NCBI GenBank assembly: GCA_025526915.1
Contig: JAHLKH010000019.1
Span: forward strand, 142,076 to 206,075
From: Entophlyctis helioformis
Taxonomy: Eukaryota; Chytridiomycota; Chytridiomycetes; Chytridiales; Chytriomycetaceae
DNA: 64,000 nucleotides
Direction: 5' to 3'
A program made the translations under genes and the position numbers. Below the pieces are notes generated by a model. It worked only from the letters and a program-made list of their open reading frames with translations. It did not search any database and had not been told where the DNA came from. How positions within the stretch are numbered: the first letter of the stretch is position 1; each line of letters opens with the position of its first letter. Positions 9,523 through 20,789 of the stretch are shown here, piece by piece.

Positions 9523-12500
9523 ATGATGACAGACGCACACGACGGCCTCGCAGGGGGCCCGCCGAGGCAGGCGCGGCAGCGGCGGCAGCGGCGGCGGCGT
9601 GGCGTGGGGCAAGCAGCAGGCGGACGTGGCCCAGCACGGCGCCGCTGCACACGCTGAGCAGCAGCCCGTGCAGCAGCCCGTGCAGCCCGTAGTCGCCGTG
9701 GCTGCCGCCGCAGAGTCGAGCAGCAGCAGCAGCACCACGACGGCTACACAACGACGACCACAACAGCTGCCACAACGTCGACAGCCACAGCGACGACGGC
9801 CGCACCGGCGCTTGCCCCGCCGGCCCCCGTGCAGCCGAGACCAACAGCGACGGCGACCGCGTGTACTGCCGCTGCCGGCGCATCGACGACGGCTCGTTCA
9901 TGATCCAGTGCGACCGCTGCGAGGAATGGTACGCTGCTGCCATATGTCTGTGCCATCTGCCTAGATGCCTTATGCCTATGTGCCTGCCTTTGTATCTGCA
10001 TCAACCTGCGAGTCTGACCCCCGGACTCGCTGCCCGCGCCAGGTTTCACGGCGCCTGCATTGGCGTCGACGAAGAGGCCGGATCGGCCATCGACCAGTAC
10101 TTTTGTGCGCCCTGTCTGGGCAGGCGCTGGCCCGCCCTGCTGCGTCTGCTGCGTCCGCTGCTCCACCAGAGCCGCCCGCCTGGCTGCCCGCGATGCCGCC
10201 CGCGCTGCGTCCGACGCCGCCGTGCTGGTGGCTTCGGGCCTGGCCACCGTGCCCGCCTCGGCCTTTCATGCATTCACGCAGGCAACCGCCCACGCCGGCC
10301 CACGCGGCCCCGCTACACTGTAAGTCCAAGTCGCTGCCCGTGCTGCCGTCTGCGCCGCTGCTTGCCTGCTTGCTTGTTCGCGCCGTCCGTCTGCTTGCCC
10401 TCTGCCCGCCCGTCCTGTCTGTGTGGGTGCCGGCTGCCTTCGGCCCTGCCCGTCTGGCCGTCGGCCACAGCTGCTCCGCCTGCTCTGGCCGTACCGCCCT
10501 GCTCTGGCTTGCTTGCAGCCAATAAACCCTCTGCTGCGCTTCCTCGTCGAGCCCCTGTCCGCTGTGCACGCCACTGATCCCTCCACCTGCCCGTCAACCA
10601 CCACCACCTGCTGCTGCCTCTGCATCTGCAGCTGCATCCGCTACTCCAGATCTGTCCGTGCAGGACGCCGCATCATCGTCGTCATCGTCGCTGTCGCTGT
10701 CCACGTCATCTGCTGCTGGTTCACGCAGGGCTTCCGCATCGGTAGGTTTGCACACCTTGGTTCGAGTGCACAGATGCAAGGCTAATGCGAGGCTCCCATG
10801 CCTTGCGTCACTGGCAGACACCGGCTGTCAAGCGCAAGCGTCCCGATGCAGCGGCCAGCAAGTCCAACCACGTTGCGGCCGATCCGAACCTCAAGAGCAG
10901 AGGCTTCGCTCGCCAAAACCTGCTCGATATCTTCAAGGCCATGTTCGAATGGGCAAAGACAAAGCCAGCCGAGCTAGGCAACGGCGACCTTCACGAGTCC
11001 ATCGACTTGGACGATCCAGACAAGCTGGCCATGGCTGTGGAAGAGGCGCTCTTTGACTCGACTGCGACTGCCAAAAACGGCACGCTTGTTGCTGGCGACC
11101 AGGTCCGTCTGGCTCGTTGCCATGGGGAGATGTGCCGGCACGTGCTGACCCAACGGATGCCATGGTTGCAGTACAAGGCCAAGTGCAGATCGCTCATCTT
11201 CAACCTCAAGGACCAGACCAACGTGCGTCTCCGTCGCCGCGTGCTGACCAAGGGCTCCCTCCACGTGGACGCAACCGCGCTCGTCCGTCTGTCTCCCGAA
11301 GACCTTGCGAGCGAGGTCGTCCGGGCACAGGCCGACCGCGTGCACCGCGAGTCGCTCAAGAACGCCTTTGTTCCGCGCGCAGGGGGGCCGCCTCGGCTCT
11401 GCAGGCACGGGCGGCTCTGGCGTCAAGTTCAAGAAGCTGCACAAGGGCGAAGTCGAGATTGAATCGGATGCACCCGGCGGTGGTGCCGGCACGCTGCTCG
11501 ACATGCTTGCACCCTCGGCATCATCAGCATCATCATCCATCTCGAAAAACGGCAGCAATGCAGTTGGTGATGGCCCTGGTGCTCGTGGAATAAGACAATC
11601 AGTAGTGCCAAGTCTCTTGCACGGTGCCCATGATGACGATGTTTCGCCATTTGCCATATCCAGCCGTCCTCGAGCATCCGCGCCAAGAACAACAGACTCG
11701 CTGGACGATCTGCTGGCTATGATGGACGGCAAAGGCTCTGCGTATGGAGGCGCCGGCAGCACCAGCAACAGCACCAGCAACGGCACCACCAACGGCAGCA
11801 AAAGTGGCAACGCGAATAGGACAGAGAAGCTGCCCTTTCCGGCTGCTCCACTGCGCAGCACCCCCAAGTCGTCTTTCCCGGAATTTCCGACGCCAAAGTC
11901 GCCATCCACGCGTACGACAGCGACCAGGACAACGAGCCGCAGTCGCCATTTGCAAGCGCCGACTCGCCGACTTACACGGCAGCCCTTGGCGAGGACGACG
12001 CAGGCAACGACTCGGACGCGAACCATTCAGACTCGGACGGCAGATGGTCGACTTCGGTCTGGAGCGGCAAAGTCCACATGGCCCAGGTGGGCAAGTTCCA
12101 CGGCTCGGCCGTCCAAGTCTGCGGCCCGTTTGTGGGCGCACAGATGTCTGGACAGACATCTTCCAGCCGTCCGTCACGGTCGACGGCCGCATCCCACACG
12201 ATCGCGTCGAAAACTACCTGCGCGACAAGCTTGCTGCGGGCTCGTGCGAGCTGGTCGTGACCGAGTTCCTGCCCGACGCCGGCAGCAGCGAGATGGAGGG
12301 CTTCAATGCCCTCGTGGCGTACTTTTCGACCCGCGATCGCTATGGCGTCGTTGGGCAGCACTACATGACCGTCAGAGACATGTATGTCGTTCCCGTCAAG
12401 GCGGGCCAGCAGCCGCCCGCTCTGTTGACGAGCGTCCCCGGCGGCTCGCGCATCGACGCTGGCCCAGCCACGTCGGATCGCCTGTTTGGCCTCGTGCTCC

Positions 12501-13405
12501 TTGTCAAGGACGCGCTCAAGAACCGCGCGCCGAGCAAGAAGCGGCCGTCGCCGGTTTCGGCAAGCAACAGCAAGAAACGCCACCACCAGGCGGCGGCTGC
12601 CACTGTGCCGCACCTGAAGCAGCACCGCCAGTCGGATGAACACGACAAGCGCACGCGTCTGGATAAGGAGCCTGTGCACGCCAAGCCGTTGGCTGCACCT
12701 GCACCTGCACCGTCTGCACCGTCTGCCGCGCCTGTCGCGCTGGCTGCGGCTTCCACCATGGCCGCAGCTGCCCAGATCCCTGCCCTTCCGACCCTGGGAC
12801 TGTCTGCTCTTTCTGCCCTTCCCTCGCTCGCGTCCCTCTCTCATCTGCCGCAGCTGCCACAGTTGCCGCAACTTCCTCAGCTGCCGCAGTTGCCACAGCT
12901 TCCGCAAATGCCGGCACAACAACAGCAGCAACTCCCGCAGCAACAGCAACTCCCGCAGCAACAGCAGCAACAGCAACAGGGGATCCAGATCCCTGGACTG
13001 CCGGGTCTGGGCCAGCCCGTCTTGTCTCAAGCAGCCGCGGGTCTGCAAGTGCTCTTTAATGCCCAGCAAGTACAGCAGCAGCAACAACAGGTGCAGCAGC
13101 CACAGGCGGCTGACATGGGTGCCCTGCTCAACAATCTGCTGGCGGCCACTGGCGCGCTCGGTGGCAATGGCCCCGCGCCACTGGCCGGCCTGCTTGCCAG
13201 TCTGCAGCAATCTCAACAACAGCAGCAACAACAACAGCAGCAGCAGCAGCAATCTCAACAACAGCAGCCGCCGCAGCAGTACCATCAACCCGTCTACTCG
13301 TACCAGCAGCATCAGCACCAGCACCATTACCAGCAACAGCAACAGCAACAACAACACTACCAGCAACGGCAGCCGCCGTACAACAACTATGGTCGTGGTG
13401 CATGA
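9523..13405 (+). CDS. BYE1: Bye1/PHF3/DIDO-type PHD finger, TFIIS-like and SPOC domain protein
   Basis: Proteins of this family bind elongating RNA polymerase II: the PHD finger reads histone H3K4 methylation, the TFIIS-like central domain docks on Pol II, and SPOC binds its phosphorylated tail. The PHD (from 9861) reads VYCRCRRIDDG, CDRCEEW, then across an intron (about 9929-10041) FHGACIG and YFCAPCL. A further intron ends at 10818. The TFIIS central domain is at about 10890-11370 (FARQNLLDIF, YKAKCRSLIFNLKD, LVRLSPEDLAS) and contains a 69-bp in-frame intron at 11103-11171. SPOC is at about 12050-12510 (VWSGKVHM, VTVDGRIPHDRVENYL, DRYGVVGQHY). A Pro/Leu/Gln tail with long Gln runs follows. 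There is no TFIIS zinc ribbon. Frame breaks occur near 11385 (G run), 11900 and 12140. The 5' end is uncertain: ATG 9523 is the first plausible start. Confidence 0.85.
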
Positions 13406-13477
13406 AAGCTCTGGCGTTCATTATAAAAGCACAATTATCAAACAGTGTCGTGTATGGAATGTAACAGTCAGGTCTAA

Positions 13478-13605
13478 GAGTGTGTCGCGTTGTGTCGCGT
13501 CGCGTTGTGTTGTGTCGAGTTGTGTTGTGTCGCGTTGTGTTGTGTCGGGAACAAAGTGTAGTGGAGTAGCGTGGAACGGAGTGGAGTAGAGTGGAGTGGA
13601 GTGCC
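13478..13605. repeat. TGTGTCGCGT / GTGGAGTAGA minisatellite
   Basis: Between the converging BYE1-like and zinc-finger genes lie about seven imperfect copies of a 10-bp unit (TGTGTCGCGT and GTTGTGTCG variants, 13478-13550). Imperfect GTGGAGTAG/GTGGAACG repeats follow to about 13605. It lies outside any supported coding frame. Confidence 0.75.
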
Positions 13606-13615
13606 GGTAAACGCC

Positions 13616-13805
13616 TCAGTAGTGGTTGTCGTGGCTGGATGGCCCTGCAAGCACGTCCATGGACAGATCGCTGACGGTCATGGACGCAGGTGCGGACACG
13701 TGGTGCGCGGTCGTCTCTGGCCGTGACAATGACGACGACGATGATGACGACGACGACGACGCCAGAGCCGACACGGACAAGTGGGCATGGACGTTCGCGT
13801 GCGCC

Positions 13806-13839
<34 letters not shown>

Positions 13840-16090
13840 TGCTGCCGTTGGTGTAGTCGCCGACAGGTTCAGTGATGGGTGACGTGGACGCGCTGCTAGC
13901 CAGGTCAGCGAGCGCCGACAAGGCGTCCGCCTCGTACTGGCTAAACGACAACGTGTGCATCGATGCCTGTTGTGCCTGCTGAGCCTGCTGAGCCTGTTGC
14001 ATCTGCTGCATCTGCTGCTCCTTGAGTTTCCTGCGCTGCGTGTGCGGCGTGCTGTCAATCTTGGACGCGTCCGACCGGCGCGGCTGGTACAACGGCAGCG
14101 TGCCCTGCTGCGTACACTGGTCCGGCTGCTGCTCACCACCATCAACACCACCACCAATGCCACCATCATCATCGAGAGCAGCAACAGCAGCCATTGCCGT
14201 CGCGTACGCAGCACCGGCCGTGTCAGCCGTCGTGTCCATATCGCGACGCGCGTGCGTTTGCGTGTTATCGATGGGCGATGCGATCGTGGGCGAGACCGTG
14301 AGGCGGGGGAACCCGTCAGCCATGGACCACGGGCCAGCAGGCGCATGCATGCCGCTTACGTCGTGCTTGCCGTGCTCGTGGTCCGTCTTGACGCGCTGCG
14401 ACGGGTGGTGCGGCGTCGTGTCGTGCAGCGCGTCGGCATCGGCATCCGCATCGACATGGGTGTCCGATCCTGACGCTCTGCGCGTGCTGCCAGGCTGGTC
14501 CGTTGCGCGCCGCTTGGCCGATGTATGGCCGTTGCGCTGCGTCATTGCCGGTGTCGTCGGTGTCGCCACAGCCACAGCCACCGGCGCCGCCGAGTGGGGG
14601 AGCGCGAGCAGCGTCTGCCAGTCGGCCGGGAACCCGTTACCGAACCGCGTGCACACGTCCGGATGGAACGACTGCACAAAGCGGTGCATGTTGGGCGTGC
14701 CGATGAGCGAAATGCGGACGCCGGTCGTGGTCTCCAGCAGCCGGTCGTGGCGGCGGCGCTCGATGGGCCCCGAGCGCACGGCCGACCAGCCGCTCTGCGG
14801 ATGGAACGTCTTGGCCTCGACCATGGTGCACGGCACGGGGATCGCCACGTCGTTGAGCATTTCGCCGCGGACGGCGTACCATTCGTGGTACTCGACATCG
14901 GGCGTGACGGGATCATCAGACGACGGGCGGCCGGCTGCGCTGACGGGGTACGACTGTTGCTGGTGCGGCGACTGCTGGTGCTGCTGCTGCTGGTGCTGCT
15001 GAGATGAACCTGCGTGCCTGGCTGGAGTGCCAGGCATGCCAGTAGACGCCAGAGACGCGTCACGCGGTTGTTGGTGCAGAGACGGCGGCGACAGCAGCGG
15101 CAGCGGCAGCCAATGACGACATCGGCTTGACAGACGCCTCGCCGGACGCGGAAGCGTGCACAGTCTCGGATGCCGCTGCATTCGCCTGGCTCGACGACGC
15201 TGCGCCATGGTCGCGGGATGCGGCAGGGCACCAGCGACCGACTTGGCGCGAAAGGCGGCTTCCTCGGCCTCGGCATCGGCACGCGCCTGCTGCTCGTCAA
15301 CAAGCGCCTGTTCAGCCGCCGCCTCGGCCGCCGCAATAGCCGCCGGCGCCACAGGCGCCAACATGGCCACATACTCGTCGTCATGGAACCGCGACCGCTT
15401 CATCCGCTCAATCTTGTCGAGCTTGTCGCGGAACTTTGCAAAATCCTCTTCCGTCATGGGCCGCGGATCGTGCTGCGTCGTGGCCAGGTGGCGCAGGTGC
15501 TGGTCGTACTTTTCGAACCCGGCAAAGCACTGGCGGCAGTGGAAGTTGCGCGCGGCCGAGTGGATGCTGCGCGCGTGGCGGTACAGGTCGTGTTTGCGCG
15601 CAAACGGCTGGCCGCAAAAGGGGCAGGGGAACTGCTTGCCCTCGTGCACAGCCATGTGCGACTTGAGCTTGTAGTGGCGGTCAAACACTTTGCCGCAGGG
15701 CTCGTTGGGGCACACGAACGTGAACGTGTCCGTCATTTGCTGCTGGATGTGGGGCGGCAACTGCTGGTGGTGCTGTGCTGGTGCTGTTGCTGCTGCTGGC
15801 CGGCACTGGGTGGCATGGCGTCGCGGTGGTCGGGCTGCCAGCCCGTTGGACTGCCGGGAACCGAGTGGGGTGGCTGGTAAGAGACTGGCGCGGGGGCCGC
15901 CAATGCCGACACGGATGCCGATGCAGATCCCGACGCGCGGAGATGGGCCGATGGAGGGCCTTGCTGGGGCTGAATGTCTGCGCTCAGAGGCTGGCGCGAG
16001 GGGTCTGGCCGCACGTGGTGTTGACGGCCAGCTGCGGGAATCGTCTGCCGGCCAGCGAGGGATGCTCCGCGGCGTGGGAGGGGCCAGCAC
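13616..16090 (-). CDS. C2H2 zinc-finger protein with C-terminal SANTA-like domain
   Basis: A predicted nuclear protein. Three adjacent C2H2 fingers are encoded at about 15725-15480 (CPNEPCGKVF...H...H; CPFCGQPFARKHDLYRHARS; CRQCFAGFEKYDQHLRHL). They are followed by a charged helix (KFRDKLDKIERMKRSRF), an Ala/Glu-rich coil and Gln/His runs. At about 14890-14610 a block resembles the SANTA domain of Mis18BP1/KNL2: an EWYAV start, SGPIERRRHDRLLET, a GVRISLIG strand, and the terminal signature FGNGFPADWQTLL. The rest is low complexity (Gln-Gln-Met, Asn-Gly and Ser runs). The segment 15210-15050 reads more naturally in another frame, so two compensating indels are likely. The ORF start at 16090 is arbitrary: the same low-complexity composition continues upstream into the SANTA gene at 16293-18208, and the two may be one gene. 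Confidence 0.7.
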
Positions 16091-16292
16091 CAGGCACAGG
16101 CACAGGCAGGTGTCTTGGCGACGGTGCGCTGTAAGGTCTTGATTGCTGGTGCTGGTGCGCGTGCGCGTGCGCGTGCATGTGGCGAGTGCGCGTGGTGGTT
16201 GTCGTGGCTGGGCGGCGAGCTGCTGACGGGGCGATCAGGCGTCAAGGACGGCGTCGCACTGGATCTGGCAAAAAGGGTGTTGACGGACGGCA

Positions 16293-18208
16293 TCAACGAC
16301 CCGGGAGTTGCCGATCCCGGGTGCACGCAGAGGGTTCAGCTGGTGGGACGACGGCTGCGCCATGGACACGGCCGCAGACGACGACGAGGACGACGAACGA
16401 CAGCGATCTCAGCCGGCCGCCTTCGAGGGGGAGCTGCGGGTGAGCCTGGTACGGCCGCGGAGGCTGGTGTGATGGCGGGGATTGGGCCGGCAGAGCGGGC
16501 CGCGCGTTGTTGGAAAACGAGGTTGAACGGCCGCGAGTGGGCTCAGCTGCGGACGAAGAGCCCGGCAGATCAAGAAGCGATCTGATGGAGGGCAGTTGCA
16601 TCGGCATCTGCGGCTGTTGCTGTGCCTGTTGCTGTGCCTGCTGCTGTTGCGCCTGCTGCTGTTGCGCCTGCTGGACCGACATGACAAACGAGCCAAAGTG
16701 GGCATGCCAGTTGGCAGGGAATCCATGCCAAAAGGCGGAGCAGAACGAGTCGCTGAAGCCTGGATGGGCATGGATCAGAGGGCATGGATCAGAGGGCAGC
16801 GGGCGTCAGGCGTCAGTAGGCAGTCTGCACAACGACAAGGGCTGGGCCATTCCAGCCAAGGCGGCCGGAGTTGGCGTGCGAGCGAGGCCCACCTTGAGCG
16901 CGCATGGCGTTGTGGTTCATGGGGCCGACCAGACGGTAGATTTTGCCGTCGACGGTGCGGCAGGTGCCGGCGTTTGTGATGTCGGCAATGGCCGCGGTGG
17001 TCCACGACTGGCGGTCGGTCAGATGATCATGGGGCGGGCACAAGCAGCGGCAAGGGCAAGGGCAGAGGCATAGCAGGCAGAGGCATAGCAGGTAAAGGCA
17101 GCGTCAGTAAAACAAGGCGGGCAGCAACGAGGGCAGCAGCAACGAGGGCAGTGCCGCGTACAGAGTGGGTGACGTGGCCGTCGGGCGTCACGAGCGAGCC
17201 CGACAGCGCGAGCCACAAAGAGGCGCCAAGTCGCTGCTGCTCGTGCAGCGGCACGTCGACGAGGCACAGGAACCAGTCGCTGACGGCGTAGGCGGGGAAG
17301 CCGTCGGGCATGCTCGGGCTGTCCAGCGGCTGCGGCTGGTGCTGTTGGTGCTGCTGGTGCTGGTGCTGCTGGTGCACAACCGGCTGCAGCTGATATGGCC
17401 GCTGCCGGTGCACGGTCGGCCCGGTGATTGTCTTCTGCTGCGACGGGGCGTGGTGCGGCGGGCGGGCAGCAGGCGGCTGTCCGGCAGATCCCGGGTGGGC
17501 CTCGACAGGGCGGTCGTACGTCAGGTCGACATGGCTGCCCAGCGACAGCGGCGTGGTGGCTGCGTGGTACGGGGCCGACGAGTGCTTGTGCGGCTGCAGC
17601 TGTTTGCCATCCTGATCTGGCGGCGGCCTGGGGGCGGAGCTGCTGGCGGCGGCGGCGGCAAAGTACGACGACGGCTCAGAGGCCGGCGTGACGGGCTGGT
17701 TGGTCTGCAGGACCAGATGCGGGTGGGCGGCCGGCGCATGTGCGGCTGCGTGTGCGTGTGCCGGCCCTTGTGCTGACACAAGGCGGTAGTGGTGGTGGTG
17801 CTGTAATGGCTGCTGCTGTTGCTGTAGCTGCTGCTGCTGATGTTGCTGATGTTGCTGTTGTTGCGCAAGGGCAGGCGACGGAGCATCCGCGCCAAGGGGC
17901 AGCGGTGCCGAGTTCATGGGGGCGGTTGGAGGCATGGGGCGGATGGTTGAACGACGGTGCACGGGGGCTGCAGCAGGCTGGAGCACGGCGGGCGACCAAA
18001 GCAGCGGCGTGGGCAGCGAGCACGGCGGAGATACGGATATGCGCCGCTCAGCAGGCTGTGTCCTGCTTGTGCCGGGTTGCAAGCGCTTCGACAGGTGGCT
18101 GGGGGGCGGGTTGTCGGCTTGGGCGAGCAGCCGTTTCAAAAGCGGGCAGTTCTCGGTGCAGTGGACCGCGGGTGGTGGGCGTAGGTTGCGTAAGTTGTGT
18201 TTGTGCAC
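16293..18208 (-). CDS. SANTA domain protein (Mis18BP1/KNL2-like)
   Basis: SANTA domains occur in Mis18BP1/KNL2 proteins that help load the centromeric histone CENP-A. Here the N-terminal 300 or so residues are Gln/His/Pro-rich linker. The domain follows: SDWFLCLVDVPLHEQQ and LALSGSLVTPDGHVTHS (exon ending 17162), then SWTTAAIADI, TVDGKIYRLVGPMN (exon 17007-16893), then GFSDSF and FWHGFPANWHAHFGSF (exon from 16759). Introns of 154 and 133 bp are GT-AG and restore frame exactly, which supports the model. The conserved W, the GKIY-LVG strand and GFP-x-x-W are the SANTA hallmarks. Downstream come Gln-Ala runs and a Ser/Pro-rich tail; no Myb/SANT domain is visible. The start at 18208 is the first ATG of the frame and is uncertain, and the stop at 16293 may lie in a shifted frame. 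No CENP-A role is demonstrated. Confidence 0.7.
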
Positions 18209-19263
18209 CGGCGGAGGCTGCGGAAGGGGCGGGGCGGGGCGGCAACGGCTGGCGCTGCTGCTGCGTCTGCGTCTGCGTCTGCTGTTTGTGCTGCTGTTTG
18301 TGCTGCTGCCGGTCGGGCTGCCGGTCGGGCTGCTGCTGGCTGTTTGGGACTTGTGGCCGACGGTGCTGGAGGAAAGTCGTCAGCGCTCGTCACAGCGCCC
18401 GTGGTGCACACAACGCGGACGGCTCCGCGTGCGCGTGCACGGCCACGTGGGTTGGGGTGCGCAAATTTGCGCCTGATAGGAAACAGGCCACATGCGCGGC
18501 CGTGCCAACCATTGTCCCTCGGTGTGCTCCTGCGTGCTCCAGCGTGCGCGAGGAGGCTGCCTGTCTGCCTGTCGGTCTGCCTGTCTGTCTGCCTGGCTGT
18601 CTGCCTAGTCGGCTGGCTGGCCGGTCGCTTCAAGCAGGCAGGCAGAGATGCGCGGCTGTGCAGTCTGTCGCGTGCGTGCTTCAAGCTTGGAGAAGCGCTC
18701 CCGAAAGCGCTTTTGCTTGGCTGCTTCGACTGTGCTTGCGCTGGTGGATGGCCGCCGTGTTGATCAAGCATCCGTCCCCCAAGCCAATAATCACATTTTC
18801 GCCTCAGCGTGGCTCTGCCCTTGCCCCCTTTCACCGCTCGGCCGAGGCCGTCACTGGCACGCCGCTCCGAGAATAGCCCTTCACGAAAAGATCCGTTCGC
18901 AGCACAGGTGTCATACTCCACAACTCGGGCAAGGCTGCTTGCGAAGCAGCAGTCCACAGATGCCATGGCCGTTGGCCACAGCTGGGATGCTGATCTCGGG
19001 GATGTCATCAATGCTGTCGTCGAGGAACAGGTTGGGCAAGAGGTCAGCCAACGGCCATCCTGGACTGGACACTTGCCGCCAATGCCTGTGCCGCTGCACA
19101 GCAAGTGAGCGAGCAGACCAGCAAAGCCAAGAGTGCTGCAGATGGACGCATTCGCTTCGAGTGGATCTTGTCCTCACAGCAACAAAGCGAGCAAGTGGCT
19201 GTGACGATGTAGACAACGCAGACGGCAGACAACGCAGACGCAGCAGCAGCCAGCGACGAGCTG
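18209..19263. other. Intergenic region with RT relic between SANTA gene and ankyrin gene
   Basis: About 1 kb with no convincing host gene. It contains CTGT/CTGCCTGT repeats (18560-18640) and a reverse-transcriptase-like relic on the minus strand (18920-19050). A short region at 19143-19210 could hold an upstream exon of the ankyrin gene. The open frames across 18136-19104 are antisense to one another and show no conserved motif. Confidence 0.5.
18920..19050 (-). mobile_element. Degenerate reverse-transcriptase relic (fragment 1)
   Basis: Minus-strand translation gives LPNLFLDDSIDDIPEISIP followed by NGHGI. It then shifts frame to a degraded segment ending in LARVVEY, where intact non-LTR reverse transcriptases have the FADD active-site box. 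The pattern LF-x-x-x-L-x-D ... EIS-x-P ... HGI is shared with the fragment at 20790-21020. It is too short and broken to classify; it could be any LINE-like element. Confidence 0.4.
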
Positions 19264-20772
19264 GTGCGCAGTCTTCAGAGCCAGCTGCAGAGCACAGCAG
19301 AGCAGTTGGTCGCCCTTGGCCGCACCGACGTTGTGCAGGCTGTCGTCGAGCAGGTCGTTGGAGCGAGTGGCAGCCAAGCCGTCGAGCCAGGACAGCCAGG
19401 ACAGACAGCAGCAGCAACGACTGCACAGCCAGGTGTGCCTCGCTATGTGGTGCCGCCAGCCACCGGCGACCTCGCCTTTGGCAGAAGCCACTGGGACCGC
19501 AAGCCCGCCGAGATCCACGCCATGATCCTCAAGGCAGCCGGCCCGCTCACTCGCTTCCTGTGCGGACTGCTCGGCGACACGGACACACTCGACAAAGCGA
19601 CCAAGCGAGCAGTGTGGATCGATGCGTTCAAGACGGACTGGCAGGGCGATCTGGCGCTGCTGCCTGATGCTTGGCTGGCGGCCTACAACGGACTGCTCCT
19701 CGCACACTCTCGCTCAATGTACGATCGTCTCTGCAAGCGCTTTCCGCAGAACACCAATGTCGATTATTGGACAGCCTCGCTCAACAACTACAATGACTAC
19801 GATGGACCGTTCCACGACGGTCACTTTGACAGCACCCGGCTGATGTTCATTCCCATGCGGCACGGCTGGTTCGATCTGGTCGACTTTTCGAAACCGATCA
19901 CACTCGCTCGCATTGCCATCCACTGGGGGTTCCTCGATCTGCTCAAGTATCTCGACGACAAGTACAAGACGCTCCAACGCTGGATGGCAAAGCACGATCT
20001 GACAAGCGAGTTCTGGCACGGAGCAGTGGATGTAGCTGCGCAAAACGGGCATCTCGATGTTGTGCAGTACTTGTTTGAGAGGGGCGTGACGGGATGCACG
20101 ACGGCAGCAATGGACGGAGCGGCCGGCAACGGCCACCTTCATGTCGTCAAGTGGCTCCATGAGAACAGGACGGAAGGATGCACGACCGATGCGATGGATC
20201 AGGCGGCCAGGAGTGGGCATCTCCATGCCATCGTCTGGCTTCACGAAAACACGACGGCAGGATGCACGACTGATGCGATGGATCACGCGGCTACGTTTGG
20301 CAAAATGCATGTTGCCAAGTGGCTCCACGAGAATCGAACGGAAGGATGCACGGAGAAGGCGATGTTTGAAGCTGCGCGCCGTGGCCGCCTTGGCATGGTG
20401 CAGTGGCTTGTCGAGACACGCGGTGAGGAGTGCACGTCTGCCGCACTCGATGCTGCCGCCAACATGGGTTGCTTGGACGTTGTCAAGTACATGCACTCCA
20501 AGGGCGGCTGCGCATCAAACAATGCCGTTTTTCGTGCAGTCATAAGGTGCAATGCTGTGATGGTCCAGTACTTGATCGATTGCGGATACCCGGTTGAACT
20601 CGGAGCTCTCGACTATGCCAGCGTAGCCCAAATCGTTGATATCCTCCTTGACAGCCTCACGCTGGACCGCGCACAGGCGTTGCTTGCCGAAGCGAACCAA
20701 GGAAATCCCAACGGCGCCACCATCGAGAGACTCGAAGCGACCATCCAGAAACTTCAAGTATCAAGCAAGTGA
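19264..20772 (+). CDS. Ankyrin-repeat protein with F-box-like N-terminal region
   Basis: The N-terminus has a coiled-coil-like segment (SLQSQLQSTAEQLVAL). It is followed by SHWDRKPAEIHAMILKAAG and KRAVWIDAFKTDWQGDL, which looks like an F-box/leucine-rich start as seen in large ankyrin families of chytrids. From about 19900 to 20620 there are seven or more repeats of about 34 residues built on GHLHVVKWLHEN and GCTTDAMDQAARSGHL, an ankyrin variant. The first in-frame ATG is at 19522, but the open frame and plausible protein reach back to 19264 and stop only at 19210, so an upstream exon probably supplies the start. An adaptor role for a ubiquitin ligase is inference. RT relics flank the gene on both sides. 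Confidence 0.75.
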   Translation: MRSLQSQLQSTAEQLVALGRTDVVQAVVEQVVGASGSQAVEPGQPGQTAAATTAQPGVPRYVVPPATGDLAFGRSHWDRKPAEIHAMILKAAGPLTRFLCGLLGDTDTLDKATKRAVWIDAFKTDWQGDLALLPDAWLAAYNGLLLAHSRSMYDRLCKRFPQNTNVDYWTASLNNYNDYDGPFHDGHFDSTRLMFIPMRHGWFDLVDFSKPITLARIAIHWGFLDLLKYLDDKYKTLQRWMAKHDLTSEFWHGAVDVAAQNGHLDVVQYLFERGVTGCTTAAMDGAAGNGHLHVVKWLHENRTEGCTTDAMDQAARSGHLHAIVWLHENTTAGCTTDAMDHAATFGKMHVAKWLHENRTEGCTEKAMFEAARRGRLGMVQWLVETRGEECTSAALDAAANMGCLDVVKYMHSKGGCASNNAVFRAVIRCNAVMVQYLIDCGYPVELGALDYASVAQIVDILLDSLTLDRAQALLAEANQGNPNGATIERLEATIQKLQVSSK

Positions 20773-20789
20773 TGAATGGACAGCCGAGA

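Noticed and set aside
9599..9964. Gln-rich plus-strand frame as a separate small gene
   Set aside because: It overlaps the lead-in of the PHD finger in a different frame and most likely reflects an indel in the BYE1-like first exon.
11972..13366. Minus-strand open frame rich in poly-Leu
   Set aside because: It is the reverse complement of the CAG/CTG poly-Gln region of the BYE1-like gene, with no independent motif.
18809..19108. Plus-strand 99-codon frame upstream of the ankyrin gene
   Set aside because: It is antisense to the RT relic and has no match to the ankyrin N-terminus; kept only as possible 5' UTR.
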